Part shown: piece by piece, positions 28,172 through 40,162 of the stretch
Position numbering within the stretch: the first letter of the stretch is position 1
Layout of the letters: every line of letters begins with the position of its first letter
Origin: JAICYJ01 sp963766445
Lineage (GTDB): Bacteria; Actinomycetota; Thermoleophilia; Gaiellales; JAICJC01
Assembly (NCBI GenBank): GCA_963766445.1
Contig: CAVXZW010000027.1
Span: 176,655-240,654 of the forward strand
Direction of reading: 5' to 3'
DNA: 64,000 nucleotides
Made by a program: the position numbers and the translations under genes
The notes under the pieces: generated by a model
The model's database searches: none
Told to the model about the DNA's origin: nothing
The model's input: only the letters and a program-made list of their open reading frames with translations

Positions 28172-29290
28172 ATGGTCGCCGTCCGCCAGATCCCGTTGGC
28201 GCGCCCGTACCTGGACGGCCGCGAGGAGGAGCTCGTGCTCGACGTGCTGCGCTCCGGCGACCTGGCGCTGGGGCCGGTGTACCGGCGCTTCGAGGAGGCG
28301 TTCGCCGACATCGCCGGCACCGCCCATGCGGTCGCCTGCTCGAGCGGAACGGCCGGCCTGCACGCCAGCCTGGCGCGGCTGGGCGTGGGCCCGGGCGACG
28401 AGGTGGTCACCTCCTCGTTCTCGTTCGTCGCGTCGGCCAACGTGATCCTGTTCCAGCACGCGACGCCGGTCTTCGCCGACATCGACGAGCAGACGTTCAA
28501 CGTCGACCCCGCGGCGGTCGAGGCGGCCATCACGCCGCGCACCAAGGCGATCCTCCCGGTGCACATCTTCGGCTACCCGTGCGACATCGGCGCCATCAAC
28601 GCGATCGCGGAGCGCCATGGCCTGCCGGTGGTCGAGGACGCGTGCGAGGCGCTCGGCGCGAGCGTGGACGGCCGGCCGGTGGGCGCCTTCGGCAACCCCG
28701 CCGTCTACGGCTTCTACCCGAACAAGCAGATCACCACCGGCGAGGGCGGCATGATCACGACCGACGACCCGGACGTCGAGCGGGAGCTGCGCAGCATCGT
28801 CAACCAGGGGCGCTCGGACAACGGCGACTGGCTGGTGCACCAGCGGCTCGGGTTCAACTTCAGGATGGATGAGATGTCCGCGGCCGTCGGGCTCGCCCAG
28901 CTGGAGAAGCTGGAGTTCATGCTGGCCGAGCGGGCGCGGGTGGCCCGCCGCTACGGGCAGCAGCTGGCCGGGGTCGAGGGCGTCGAGCTGCCGTACGAGG
29001 GGCGTCATCCCCGCAGCTGGTTCATCTACCACGTACGGCTGGCCGAGCACATCGACCGCGCATCGGTGATCGACGCGATGGCGGCGCGCGGCATATCGAC
29101 ACGCCCCTACCTGCCGGCCATCCACCTGCAGCCCGAGTACCGCAGCCTGGGCATGCGGGAGGGGATGCTTCCGGTGACCGAGCGGGTCAGCCGCTCGACG
29201 CTGGCGCTGCCGTTCTTCATCCAGCTGCAGGACGAGGACGTCGACTACGTCTGCGCCTCGCTGCGCGAGGTGCTCGAGACGTCGGTCTGA
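28172..29290 (+). CDS. DegT/DnrJ/EryC1/StrS-family sugar aminotransferase
   Basis: 372 residues. The fold-type I nucleotide-sugar aminotransferase pattern is complete: VACSSGTAGLHASLARLGVG, VVTSSFSFVASANVILF, VEDACEALGA and the PLP lysine in FYPNKQITTGEGGMI, then NFRMDEMSAAVGLAQLEKL. These enzymes aminate 4-keto or 3-keto nucleotide sugars used in cell-surface glycans. The substrate is not predictable here. It lies directly behind ilvE (TAG then ATG), so both are probably on one message. Confidence 0.92.
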   Translation: MVAVRQIPLARPYLDGREEELVLDVLRSGDLALGPVYRRFEEAFADIAGTAHAVACSSGTAGLHASLARLGVGPGDEVVTSSFSFVASANVILFQHATPVFADIDEQTFNVDPAAVEAAITPRTKAILPVHIFGYPCDIGAINAIAERHGLPVVEDACEALGASVDGRPVGAFGNPAVYGFYPNKQITTGEGGMITTDDPDVERELRSIVNQGRSDNGDWLVHQRLGFNFRMDEMSAAVGLAQLEKLEFMLAERARVARRYGQQLAGVEGVELPYEGRHPRSWFIYHVRLAEHIDRASVIDAMAARGISTRPYLPAIHLQPEYRSLGMREGMLPVTERVSRSTLALPFFIQLQDEDVDYVCASLREVLETSV

Positions 29291-29291
29291 G

Positions 29292-29537
29292 ATGGCGGTG
29301 CCCATGGTCTTCCTCGGGCACGGAAAGTACGCGCGGGCCGACCGCATCTTCGCGCTGGAGCCGATCGGCGACGATCGCGGAGACGGCCGCCGCACGCGCG
29401 TCTGGGTCGAGGGCATCGCCGAGCCGCTGATCGCCTCGCGCACCGAGCGCACGATCCTGGCCGACATGGAGCAGGCGCAGTCTGACGACGCGGCGATCCG
29501 CCGCAGCCGGCGCCCGCAGACGTCGCTGTTCGAGTGA
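29292..29537 (+). CDS. DUF370 / RemA-like small protein
   Basis: 81 residues. The segment FLGHGKYARADRIFALEPIG, followed by GRRTRVWVEG and IASRTERTIL, resembles RemA (DUF370), a small DNA-binding regulator of matrix genes in Bacillus. The C-terminal extension (DMEQAQSDDAAIRRSRRPQ) is longer and charged. It starts 1 nt after the DegT gene and overlaps the next gene by GTGA. The RemA assignment is by pattern memory, not alignment. Confidence 0.6.
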   Translation: MAVPMVFLGHGKYARADRIFALEPIGDDRGDGRRTRVWVEGIAEPLIASRTERTILADMEQAQSDDAAIRRSRRPQTSLFE

Positions 29538-30241
29538 GCGCGGACACGCAGCTGCTGACGTGGGATGGCTGCCGATGGAGGCCTCCCTGCTCGCTCCGGA
29601 GGGGGAGCTGTCCGGCACCGTGGATGTGCCGAGCACCGTGCTGCTGCTGCGCCGGGCGGCGGGGACCGTGCTGGTCGATGCCGGCTCGGGGCCGTGGTCG
29701 GCCGAGTGGCCGGGAAGCGGCGACGACCTCGCCGGCGCGCTGGCCGCGGCCGGTTGTGCGCCTGGATCAGATCGACCTGGTCGTGCTCACCCACCTCGAC
29801 TTCGACCACTGCGGCGGATGCCTGCTGCTGCCGGGCGTGCCGGTCGCCGCGCCGGCCGGCGCCGAGCCCTCCAGCGAGGGCAGCGAGCGGTCGTTCGCGC
29901 AGCTGCGTGTCGGAGGGCCGGCTGAGCTGGATCGCCGACGGCGAGCAGGCGTCGCACGGCCTCACGCTGCGCTCGGCGCCCGGTCACCGCAGCGGGCACT
30001 CGGTGCTGGAGGTGGATGGCGGGCTCGTCCACCTGGCGGACGTCGTGCACCATCCGCTGCACGTGCAGCACCCGGAGTGGGATCACGCCTTCGACTCCGA
30101 CGCGGAGCTGGCACGTGCCACCCGGACGGCGGTGCTCGACGAGATGGCGGAGCGCGGCGTGCTGGTGTCGGCCTCGCACATCGAGGGCTTCGGGCGGATC
30201 CAGCGCTCGGCCGCCGGGGAGCTGCGTGGCAGCCGCAGTGA
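29534..30241 (+). CDS. MBL-fold metallo-hydrolase, about four frameshifts
   Basis: About 235 residues from a GTG overlapping the upstream stop. Across frames one reads GWLPMEASLLAPEGEL, STVLLLRRAAGTVLVDAGSG, the metal motif LTHLDFDHCGGCLLLPG (HxDxDH), SAPGHRSGHSVLEVDGG, LADVVHHPLHV and VLVSASHIEGFGRI. This is a complete MBL hydrolase of the lactonase or glyoxalase II-like type. Shifts lie near 29560 (missing base), 29757 and 29915 (extra bases) and 30226 (missing base). The end overlaps mpg as GTGA. The substrate is unknown. Confidence 0.75.
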   Translation: MSADTQLLTWDGCRWRPPCSLRRGSCPAPWMCRAPCCCCAGRRGPCWSMPARGRGRPSGREAATTSPARWPRPVVRLDQIDLVVLTHLDFDHCGGCLLLPGVPVAAPAGAEPSSEGSERSFAQLRVGGPAELDRRRRAGVARPHAALGARSPQRALGAGGGWRARPPGGRRAPSAARAAPGVGSRLRLRRGAGTCHPDGGARRDGGARRAGVGLAHRGLRADPALGRRGAAWQPQ

Positions 30242-30794
30242 TCCCGCCGCTCGATCTGGCCGGGGATCCCGTGGCCGCGGCGGAGCAGCTGATCGGCTGG
30301 ACGCTGCTGGTGGACGGCGTCGGCGGCCCGATCGTGGAGACCGAGGCGTACCGCCACGACGACCCGGCCTCGCACGCCTTCTCGGGGCAGACCGCGCGGA
30401 ACGCGGTCATGTTCGGCCCGCCCGGCCACATCTACGTGTACCTGTCATACGGCATCCACTGGTGCATGAACATCTCGTGCGGGCCGCCCGGCGTCGGCGC
30501 GGGCGGTGCTGATCCGGGCGCTGGAGCCGGTGCAAGGCATCGACCTGATGCGGCGAGCGGCGCGGCGACCGGCCGCTGCGCGAGCTGACCAGCGGCCCCG
30601 GCCGGGTCGGCCAGGCGCTGGGCGCCGGGCCCGTGGCTGGCCGGCCGGACGCGCCGATCTGCGTCCGCCCGACCGCCGTCCGCGAGGTGGTCGCGACCGT
30701 CCGCGTCGGCATCTCCAAGGCCGTCGAGCAGCCGTGGCGGTTCCTCGACCCGGACTCGCCGTACGTGAGCCGCCGCCCGCGCCGGGCCGCGTAG
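30238..30794 (+). CDS. mpg: putative 3-methyladenine DNA glycosylase (AAG family), two +1 frameshifts
   Basis: About 184 residues. It excises alkylated purines. The catalytic block IVETEAYRHDDPASHAFSG and the DNA-reading segment MFGPPGHIYVYLSYGIHWCM are unmistakable for the AAG/MPG family. Later segments are VLIRALEPVQGIDLMRR, LTSGPGRVGQALG and RVGISKAVEQPWRF. Extra bases near 30508 and 30563 break the frame. GTG start overlapping the MBL stop. The stop TAG at 30792 doubles as part of the tyrS promoter. Confidence 0.85.
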
Positions 30795-30797
30795 AAT
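30792..30797 (+). promoter_or_regulatory. leaderless -10 box of tyrS, overlapping the mpg stop
   Basis: TAGAAT ends 7 nt before the ATG at 30805. The TAG is the mpg stop codon. No ribosome site. Confidence 0.5.
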
Positions 30798-30804
30798 CGC
30801 CCGC

Positions 30805-31969
30805 ATGCCCGACCTCGCCGCGCTCACCCGCCATGCCGTCAAGGTGCTGCCCGAGGGCGAGCTCGAGCGCAAGCTGGCCGAGGGCCGGCCGCTTCGCGTC
30901 AAGCTCGGCATCGACCCGACGGCGCCGCGACATCCACGTCGGAAACGCGATCCCGCTGCAGCGGATGCGCGCGTTCCAGGAGCAGGGGCACACCGGCGTC
31001 CTGATCATCGGCGACTACACGGCCCGGATCGGCGATCCCTCGGGCCGCTCGAAGGAGCGGCGGCTGCTGTCGGACGAGCAGATCGACTGCCAACGCCAAG
31101 GCCTACTTCGAGCAGGCCTCGCGCATCCTCGACCCCGAGCGCACGGAGCTGCGGTTCAACAGCGAGTGGCTGGCGCCGCTCGACTTCGCGGAGATCCTGC
31201 GGCTGACGCGGGTGATCACCGTCTCGCGGCTGCTGGAGCGAAACGACTTCGCCCAGCGGTTCGCGGCTCAACAAGCCGATCTCTGTCAGCGAGTTCCTGT
31301 ACCCGCTGATGCAGGGATACGACTCGGTGGCGATCAGGGCCGACGTCGAGCTGGGCGGCACCGACCAGGAGTACAACCTGCTGGCCGGGCCGCGACATCC
31401 AGCAGGCCTACGGCGTGCAGCCGCAGGTGGTGCTGACCACGCCGCTGATCAACGGCCCGAACGGCGTCCAGAAGATGAGCGCGTCGCTGGACAACTACAT
31501 CGGCATCTCCGACCCGCCGGCCGAGATGTACGGCAAGGCGATGAGCGCCGTCGACGAGCTGATGCCGCAGTACTACGACCTGCTGCTGGACGCCGATGAG
31601 CCGCCGCCGGACGATCCGTACACCGCCAAGCGCGAGTTCGCCCGGCGGCTGGTCGAGCGCTGGCACGGCGCGGAGGCGGCGGCAGCCGCCGAGGCGGGCT
31701 TCGACCGCATGTTCAAGGAGAAGCGGGCCACCGACGACGCGCCGGTGCTCGCGCTGCCGGAGGGCGATCCGGTTCACGTGCCGGCGCTGCTGGCGGACAA
31801 CCGGCTGGCCGGCGTCGCGCGGGCGAGGCCCGCCGGCTGATCGCCCAGGGCGGCGTGCGGCTGGACGGAACGGCGCTGGCGGCGGACGAGCTGGACGTCG
31901 GCCGCGAGCGTCTGGCGGCGCGCCGAGCTGCGGGTCGGGCGGCGGTTCGCCCGCATTGCGGCCGCCTGA
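30805..31969 (+). CDS. tyrS: tyrosyl-tRNA synthetase, six frameshifts
   Basis: About 387 residues. Class I synthetase: the HIGH-like motif is in DIHVGNAIPLQRM, KMSKS is KMSAS in NGVQKMSASLDNY, and GGTDQEYNLLAG and FLYPLMQGYDSVA line the tyrosine pocket. A C-terminal S4 RNA-binding domain follows (EARRLIAQGGVRLDG, ELRVGRRFARI). Extra bases lie near 30932, 31090, 31267, 31390 and 31930, and one base is missing near 31829. The enzyme is essential, and all parts are conserved once frames are joined, so the shifts are most likely sequence errors. A terminator follows at 32038. Confidence 0.9.
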
Positions 31970-32037
31970 GCAGGATCGTCCCGCACGGTTCCCGTTTGCG
32001 CGGGACCGGCTGGCGCGCGTGCATACTCCCTGGTCGG

Positions 32038-32066
32038 CCGCTCGGGAGAGCTCCGGGCGGTTTTTT
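32038..32066 (+). terminator. Rho-independent terminator after tyrS
   Basis: Hairpin CCGCTCGGGAG-AG-CTCCGGGCGG (32038-32060), nearly perfect, followed by TTTTTT (32061-32066). Confidence 0.8.
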
Positions 32067-32080
32067 GTGGGACTCCGGAG

Positions 32081-32108
32081 TTGCCCGGCGGGCGTCGGCT
32101 GGTAGTCT
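32081..32108 (+). promoter_or_regulatory. putative rRNA operon promoter
   Basis: TTGCCC (32081-32086), 16-bp spacer, TAGTCT (32103-32108), directly behind the tyrS terminator. The leader from here to 16S (about 32115-32400) holds the 5' arm of the 16S processing stem and no gene. Confidence 0.4.
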
Positions 32109-32137
32109 TGCAGGTCGCGCCTACGGCGTGCTGGTCT

Positions 32138-32160
32138 TTGAAAACTCAACAGTTCAGGGG
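32138..32160 (+). other. 5' arm of 16S rRNA processing stem
   Basis: The leader segment TGAAAACTCAACAGTTCAGG is complementary, with one mismatch, to 34049-34068 in the 16S-23S spacer (CCTGAACTGTTGAGTTTTGA). Pairing would bracket 16S for RNase III cleavage. Confidence 0.75.
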
Positions 32161-32400
32161 TCACCGACTCCCTGGCTTTCGAGCCCGTGGGAGCGGTGAC
32201 CACGTCGGGTTCGTCCGCCGCACCCGGTCTCGGGGTCGGACCGGAAACCTCGTCGACGCGTCCTGCGCGGCGCCTTCGGGCGCTCGGTGGGTGTCGTCGG
32301 CCTTTGAGAGAGTAAGCAGTTCACTCTCTCCTTCTACAGTTAGAAACCGGTCGATGAACCTCCGCCCTCGAGGGTGGAGGGGAGGCCGTTTCGCAAGCTG

Positions 32401-33946
<1,546 letters not shown>

Positions 33947-34048
33947 CTAGGGAATGCGGCGGCACCAAACCGCCGCGGGCGCCCCGGTCGTGATGGCAGC
34001 AATGCCGTCCGGATCGCGGGGCTCGCCTGGAATACGTCGACACCGACA

Positions 34049-34068
34049 CCTGAACTGTTGAGTTTTGA
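34049..34068 (+). other. 3' arm of 16S rRNA processing stem
   Basis: Complement of 32141-32160. The rest of the spacer (33947-34181) has no tRNA. It holds a GC-rich hairpin with a TACG loop (about 34075-34110) and the 5' arm of the 23S stem. Confidence 0.75.
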
Positions 34069-34144
34069 GAGACCGGCACGCGGCCGCCCTACGGGGCGGC
34101 TTGCCGTCTTTCTAGGCCGGCGGAAGCGTTCTTCCGCGCGCACC

Positions 34145-34162
34145 TTGAAAACTCCATAGCGG
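34145..34162 (+). other. 5' arm of 23S rRNA processing stem
   Basis: TTGAAAACTCCATAGCGG is complementary to CCGCTATGGAGTTTTGA (37179-37195) downstream of 23S, one mismatch, bracketing 23S. The TTGAAAACT core is shared with the 16S stem. Confidence 0.75.
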
Positions 34163-34181
34163 TTTGTGGTGTTCTCTATTG

Positions 34182-37163
<2,982 letters not shown>

Positions 37164-37178
37164 TGAGAACACCGCAAG

Positions 37179-37196
37179 CCGCTATGGAGTTTTGAG
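37179..37196 (+). other. 3' arm of 23S rRNA processing stem
   Basis: Complement of the spacer segment 34145-34162, lying between 23S and 5S. Confidence 0.7.
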
Positions 37197-37234
37197 GGTG
37201 TGGGCGGCTTCGCCGGCCCCGAAGCTTTCGCAAT

Positions 37235-37352
37235 TTCCGGTGGTCATAGCGAGAGGGATACACCTCTTCCCATTCCGAACAGAGCAGTTAAGCCTCTCAG
37301 CGCCGATGGTACTTGGCCCGCAAGGGCCTGGGAGAGTAGGTCGCCGCCGGAT
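37235..37352 (+). rRNA. rrf: 5S ribosomal RNA
   Basis: TCCGGTGGTCATAGCGAGAG at the 5' end, the conserved CCCATTCCGAACAGAGCAGT core, and a terminal CGCCGCCGGA that pairs with the start. About 117 nt. Confidence 0.95.
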
Positions 37353-37364
37353 TAACCTTCGAAA

Positions 37365-37387
37365 GGCCATCCCGATCCGGGGTGGCC
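37365..37387 (+). terminator. hairpin terminating the rRNA operon
   Basis: GGCCATCCC-GATCC-GGGGTGGCC followed by TCTTCGG; a short, imperfect U run. Position after 5S supports the role. Confidence 0.55.
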
Positions 37388-37425
37388 TCTTCGGTACGGT
37401 TCATACGGCCGCTAGCCGGCCGCGG

Positions 37426-37668
37426 TCAGCCGCCGCCGTCCTCCTCGTCCAGCAGCCCCCGCGGCGGCCAGTCGTCCTGGGCGTCGCAGCGGCCGGTGCA
37501 GTGCAGGCTGGCGACGTTCTGCAGCGGCACCAGGATGTGGCCGTTCAGCTCGATGTGGGGGACGTCCTCGATCAAGCAGTAGGCGGTCAGCACGCCGTCC
37601 TGGTACTCGCCGCCGAACAGCGCCAGCTCGACCGCCTCGCCCTTGTACTTCGAGGTGTAGTCCTCCAC
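37426..37668 (-). CDS. small conserved hypothetical protein
   Basis: 80 residues from a GTG at 37668. Opening MEDYTSKYKGEAVELALFGG, then LTAYCLIEDVPHIELNGHIL, LQNVASLHCTGRC and an acidic tail. Two cysteines sit in a CTGRC segment. A TAGGGT box 9 nt before the GTG suggests its own leaderless start even though the phosphatase gene ends just upstream. No family recognised, but the composition is that of a real cytosolic protein. Confidence 0.6.
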   Translation of the reverse strand: MEDYTSKYKGEAVELALFGGEYQDGVLTAYCLIEDVPHIELNGHILVPLQNVASLHCTGRCDAQDDWPPRGLLDEEDGGG

Positions 37669-37675
37669 CGCGCGG

Positions 37676-38297
37676 TCACCCTAGCAGACGCCCGGCCACA
37701 CCGATCAGGTGCCCGACATCGTTGAAACCGACCAGCCGCAGCGACCCGCGAGCGGTGGTCACGTGGTCAGGCTGCAGTTGCCGGCGCCGTCGATGTGCCG
37801 GCGGTCGTGCCCCGGCAGCCCGACCGCATGCGCGACGATCGCGCGCACGGCGCCGCCGTGGGACACGACCAGGATGCCGCCCGCGCCGGTGCGCCTCCAG
37901 CAGCCGCTGCGAGGGTCGCCACCACGCGCGCGTGCATATCGTCGTAGGTCTCGCCGCCGCTCCAGCCGGAATCGCCGTCCAGCCAGCGCCTGTAGCCGCG
38001 GGGTTCCGCTCGCGCACCTGGTCGCGGGTGAGGCCGCGCCAGTCGCCGTTGTCGACCTCGCGCAGCCCTGGCTCGAGCACCGGCCGCAGGCCGGTCGCCT
38101 CGCGATATGGCCGCCGTCTGGCCGCGCTCGGCGAGGTCGCTCGCGTAGAGCGCGTCGAGCGGAGGCTGCAGCCGCTTCGCCAGCGCCTCGCGCCTGTCGC
38201 GGCCGTGCTCGTTCAGGCCGGGGCCGCCGTGGCCCTGCCAGCGGCCCTCACGGTTCCAGTCGGTTTCGCCGTGGCGGGCGACGAGCAGCTCGGTCAT
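37676..38297 (-). CDS. histidine phosphatase (phosphoglycerate mutase-like), about five frameshifts
   Basis: About 205 residues. The RHG motif is LLVARHGETDWNREGRWQGH at the N terminus. Across frames follow DALYASDLAERGQTAA, VLEPGLREVDNGDWRGLTRD, WSGGETYDDMHARVVATL and the second catalytic His in VSHGGAVRAIVAHAVGLP. It is a branch-1 histidine phosphatase, cofactor-independent acid type, possibly a broad phosphatase or a cobalamin or glucosyl-3-phosphoglycerate phosphatase. Extra bases near 38115, 37905 and 37885 and missing ones near 38003 and 37765. Start ATG at 38297 is 7 nt from a -10 box. Confidence 0.75.
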
Positions 38298-38304
38298 GGC
38301 TGCC

Positions 38305-38314
38305 ATCATATGAT
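38305..38314. promoter_or_regulatory. palindrome ATCATATGAT carrying two divergent overlapping -10 boxes
   Basis: The plus-strand TATGAT (38309-38314) is 9 nt from the SDR ATG at 38324. The minus-strand TATGAT (38305-38310) is 7 nt from the phosphatase ATG at 38297. The boxes share 2 bp, so polymerase could serve only one direction at a time. Confidence 0.55.
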
Positions 38315-38323
38315 GCCGGTGCG

Positions 38324-39098
38324 ATGGACTTGGCCTAGCGATCTGCGCGTGCTGGTGACCGGTGGCAGCGCCGGTATCGGCCTGGCCACCGCCGAGCTGC
38401 TGGTCGGCGAGGGTGCGCGGGTGGCGATCGCTCTCGCGCAACCCGAGCAGGCGGCGGCCCGATCGGCGCCGCGGCATCGCTGCCGACCTGGCCACGGCGA
38501 GGGCTGCGCGGCCGCCGTCGGCGGGCGCTGTGCAGGCGCTGGGCGGCCTCGACGGGCTGGTCAACAACGTCGGCATCGCCCACATCGGCAGCTTCGAGGA
38601 GATCGCCGACGACGCGTGGCAGGCGGCCTGGGACACGAACGTGATGAGCTACGTCCGCTGCATCCGGGCGGCGCTGCCCGCATCTGCGCGAGTCCGCAGC
38701 GGGCCGCGATCGTCAACGTCGTCGTCGACCTCGGGAAAGCGGCCCAGCGCCGGCATGCCCGAGTACTCGGTGACCAAGGCAGCGCGTGCTGTCGCTGTCG
38801 CGGCTGGTGGCCGACGTCCATGCCGGCGACGGCATCCGCTGCAACGCGGTCTCACCGGGCCCGACGCCGTCGCCGGCCTGGCTCGGCATCGGCGGGCTCG
38901 CCGACCAGACCGCGGCCGACTCCGATCGCAGCCGCGACGAGGTGCTGCGAGGCGGTGGGGGCGGGGCGGCCGCTGGGACGGATGGCGGAGCCGGCCGAGA
39001 TCGCCGCCGTGATCGCGTTCCTCTGTCGCCGCGGGCCGTCCTACGTGACCGGTGCCGCCTGGAGCGCCGACGGCGGCACCGTACCCGTGATCATCTGA
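38324..39098 (+). CDS. short-chain dehydrogenase/reductase, about seven +1 frameshifts
   Basis: About 255 residues. The classical SDR pattern is visible in pieces: cofactor motif VLVTGGSAGIGLATAELLVG, then LDGLVNNVGIAHIGSFEEIA, IVNVSSTSGKRPSAG with catalytic Ser, MPEYSVTKAA with the YxxxK pair, IRCNAVSPGPTPSPAW, and the end SYVTGAAWSADGGTV. Every interruption I resolve (near 38335, 38478, 38680, 38708, 38725, 38789, 38949) is one extra base. The substrate is unknown; the ending resembles 3-oxoacyl-ACP reductase-like enzymes. Confidence 0.75.
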
Positions 39099-39138
39099 CA
39101 CCGGATGCGCCGCGATTTTGCGCTGGCAGCGGCCAGCG

Positions 39139-39144
39139 TAGGAT
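39139..39144 (+). promoter_or_regulatory. leaderless -10 box of dgt
   Basis: TAGGAT ends 7 nt before the ATG at 39152. Confidence 0.45.
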
Positions 39145-39151
39145 TCCGGAG

Positions 39152-40162
39152 ATGGCCGCACCCGACAGGACCAGTTGCCGAACGCTTCGCCGCGCATGTG
39201 GCCGCGGTCGAGGCGTGCTCGCTGTCGCCGCTGGCGGTGCGCTCCTACGAGACGGCCGGCAGGCCGGCCGACGACGATGAGGACTGCTCGCTGCGCACGC
39301 CGTTCCAGCGCGACCGCGACCGGATCGTGCACTGCAAGGCGTTCCGCCGCCTGAAGCAGAAGACGCAGGTGTTCATCGCCCCCCAGGGCGACCACTTCCG
39401 CACGCGGCTGACGCACACGCTGGAGGTGTCCGGCATCGCCCGCGGGGTGGCGCGGGCGCTGCGCCTGAACGAGGACCTGGCCGAGGCGATCGCGCTCGGT
39501 CACGATCTCGGCCACGCCCGTTCGGCCACACCGGCGAGGAGGCGCTCGACCGGGTGCTGGCGCGTGAGTACGGCCGCCGACTTCCGCCACAACCAGCACT
39601 CGCTGCGGATCGTGGACGTGCTCGAGCACCACGGCCGCGGGCTGAACCTGACCCAGGAGGTGCGTGATGGCATCCTCAACCACACCGGCGACACGCTGCC
39701 GGCCACGTTCGAGGGCGGCATCGTGCGGCTGGTCGATCGCTTCGCCTACGTCAACCACGACATCGACGACGCGCTGCGGGCAGGCATCCTCGACGAGCGG
39801 CAGCTGCCGGAGGCGCCGGTGCGGCTGCTGGGGACGACCGCGTCCGAGCGGATCGACTCGCTGGTGCACGACCTGGTCGAGACTCCGATCTGGCCGGCGA
39901 GGTGAGCCAGTCGGCCGAGCGCGGCGCGGCCTTGCTCGAGCTGCGCAGCTTCATGTTCGCGAACGTCTACCTGGGGCCGATCGCGCGCCGGGAGACGGTG
40001 CGGGCGGGCGACATGGTGGAGGCGCTACTGGCCTACTTCATCGAGCATGCCGAGGGCCTGCCGGGCGACGGCGACACCGTCACTCGCGCCACCGACTGGG
40101 TGGCGGGCATGACCGATGGCTACTGCATCCGCGCGTTCGACGAGCTGCTTGCGCCGCGATGA
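39152..40162 (+). CDS. dgt: deoxyguanosinetriphosphate triphosphohydrolase-like protein, four frameshifts
   Basis: About 337 residues. HD-domain dNTPase: CKAFRRLKQKTQVFIAPQGD and RTRLTHTLEVSGIARGVARA give the first His, GHDLGHAPFGHTGEEALD the HD pair, and FRHNQHSLRIVDVLEHHG plus LTQEVRDGILNHTGD the rest. Shifts near 39172 and 39570 are extra bases, and those near 39517 and 39885 missing bases. The gene overlaps dnaG by ATGA, an arrangement known in Actinobacteria. The start MAAPDRT is fixed by the -10 box. Confidence 0.85.

Noticed and set aside
30805..31969. Programmed frameshifting in tyrS and neighbours
   Set aside because: Six shifts in one essential gene, of both signs and without shared slippery sequences, are not a plausible programmed signal; sequence error is simpler.
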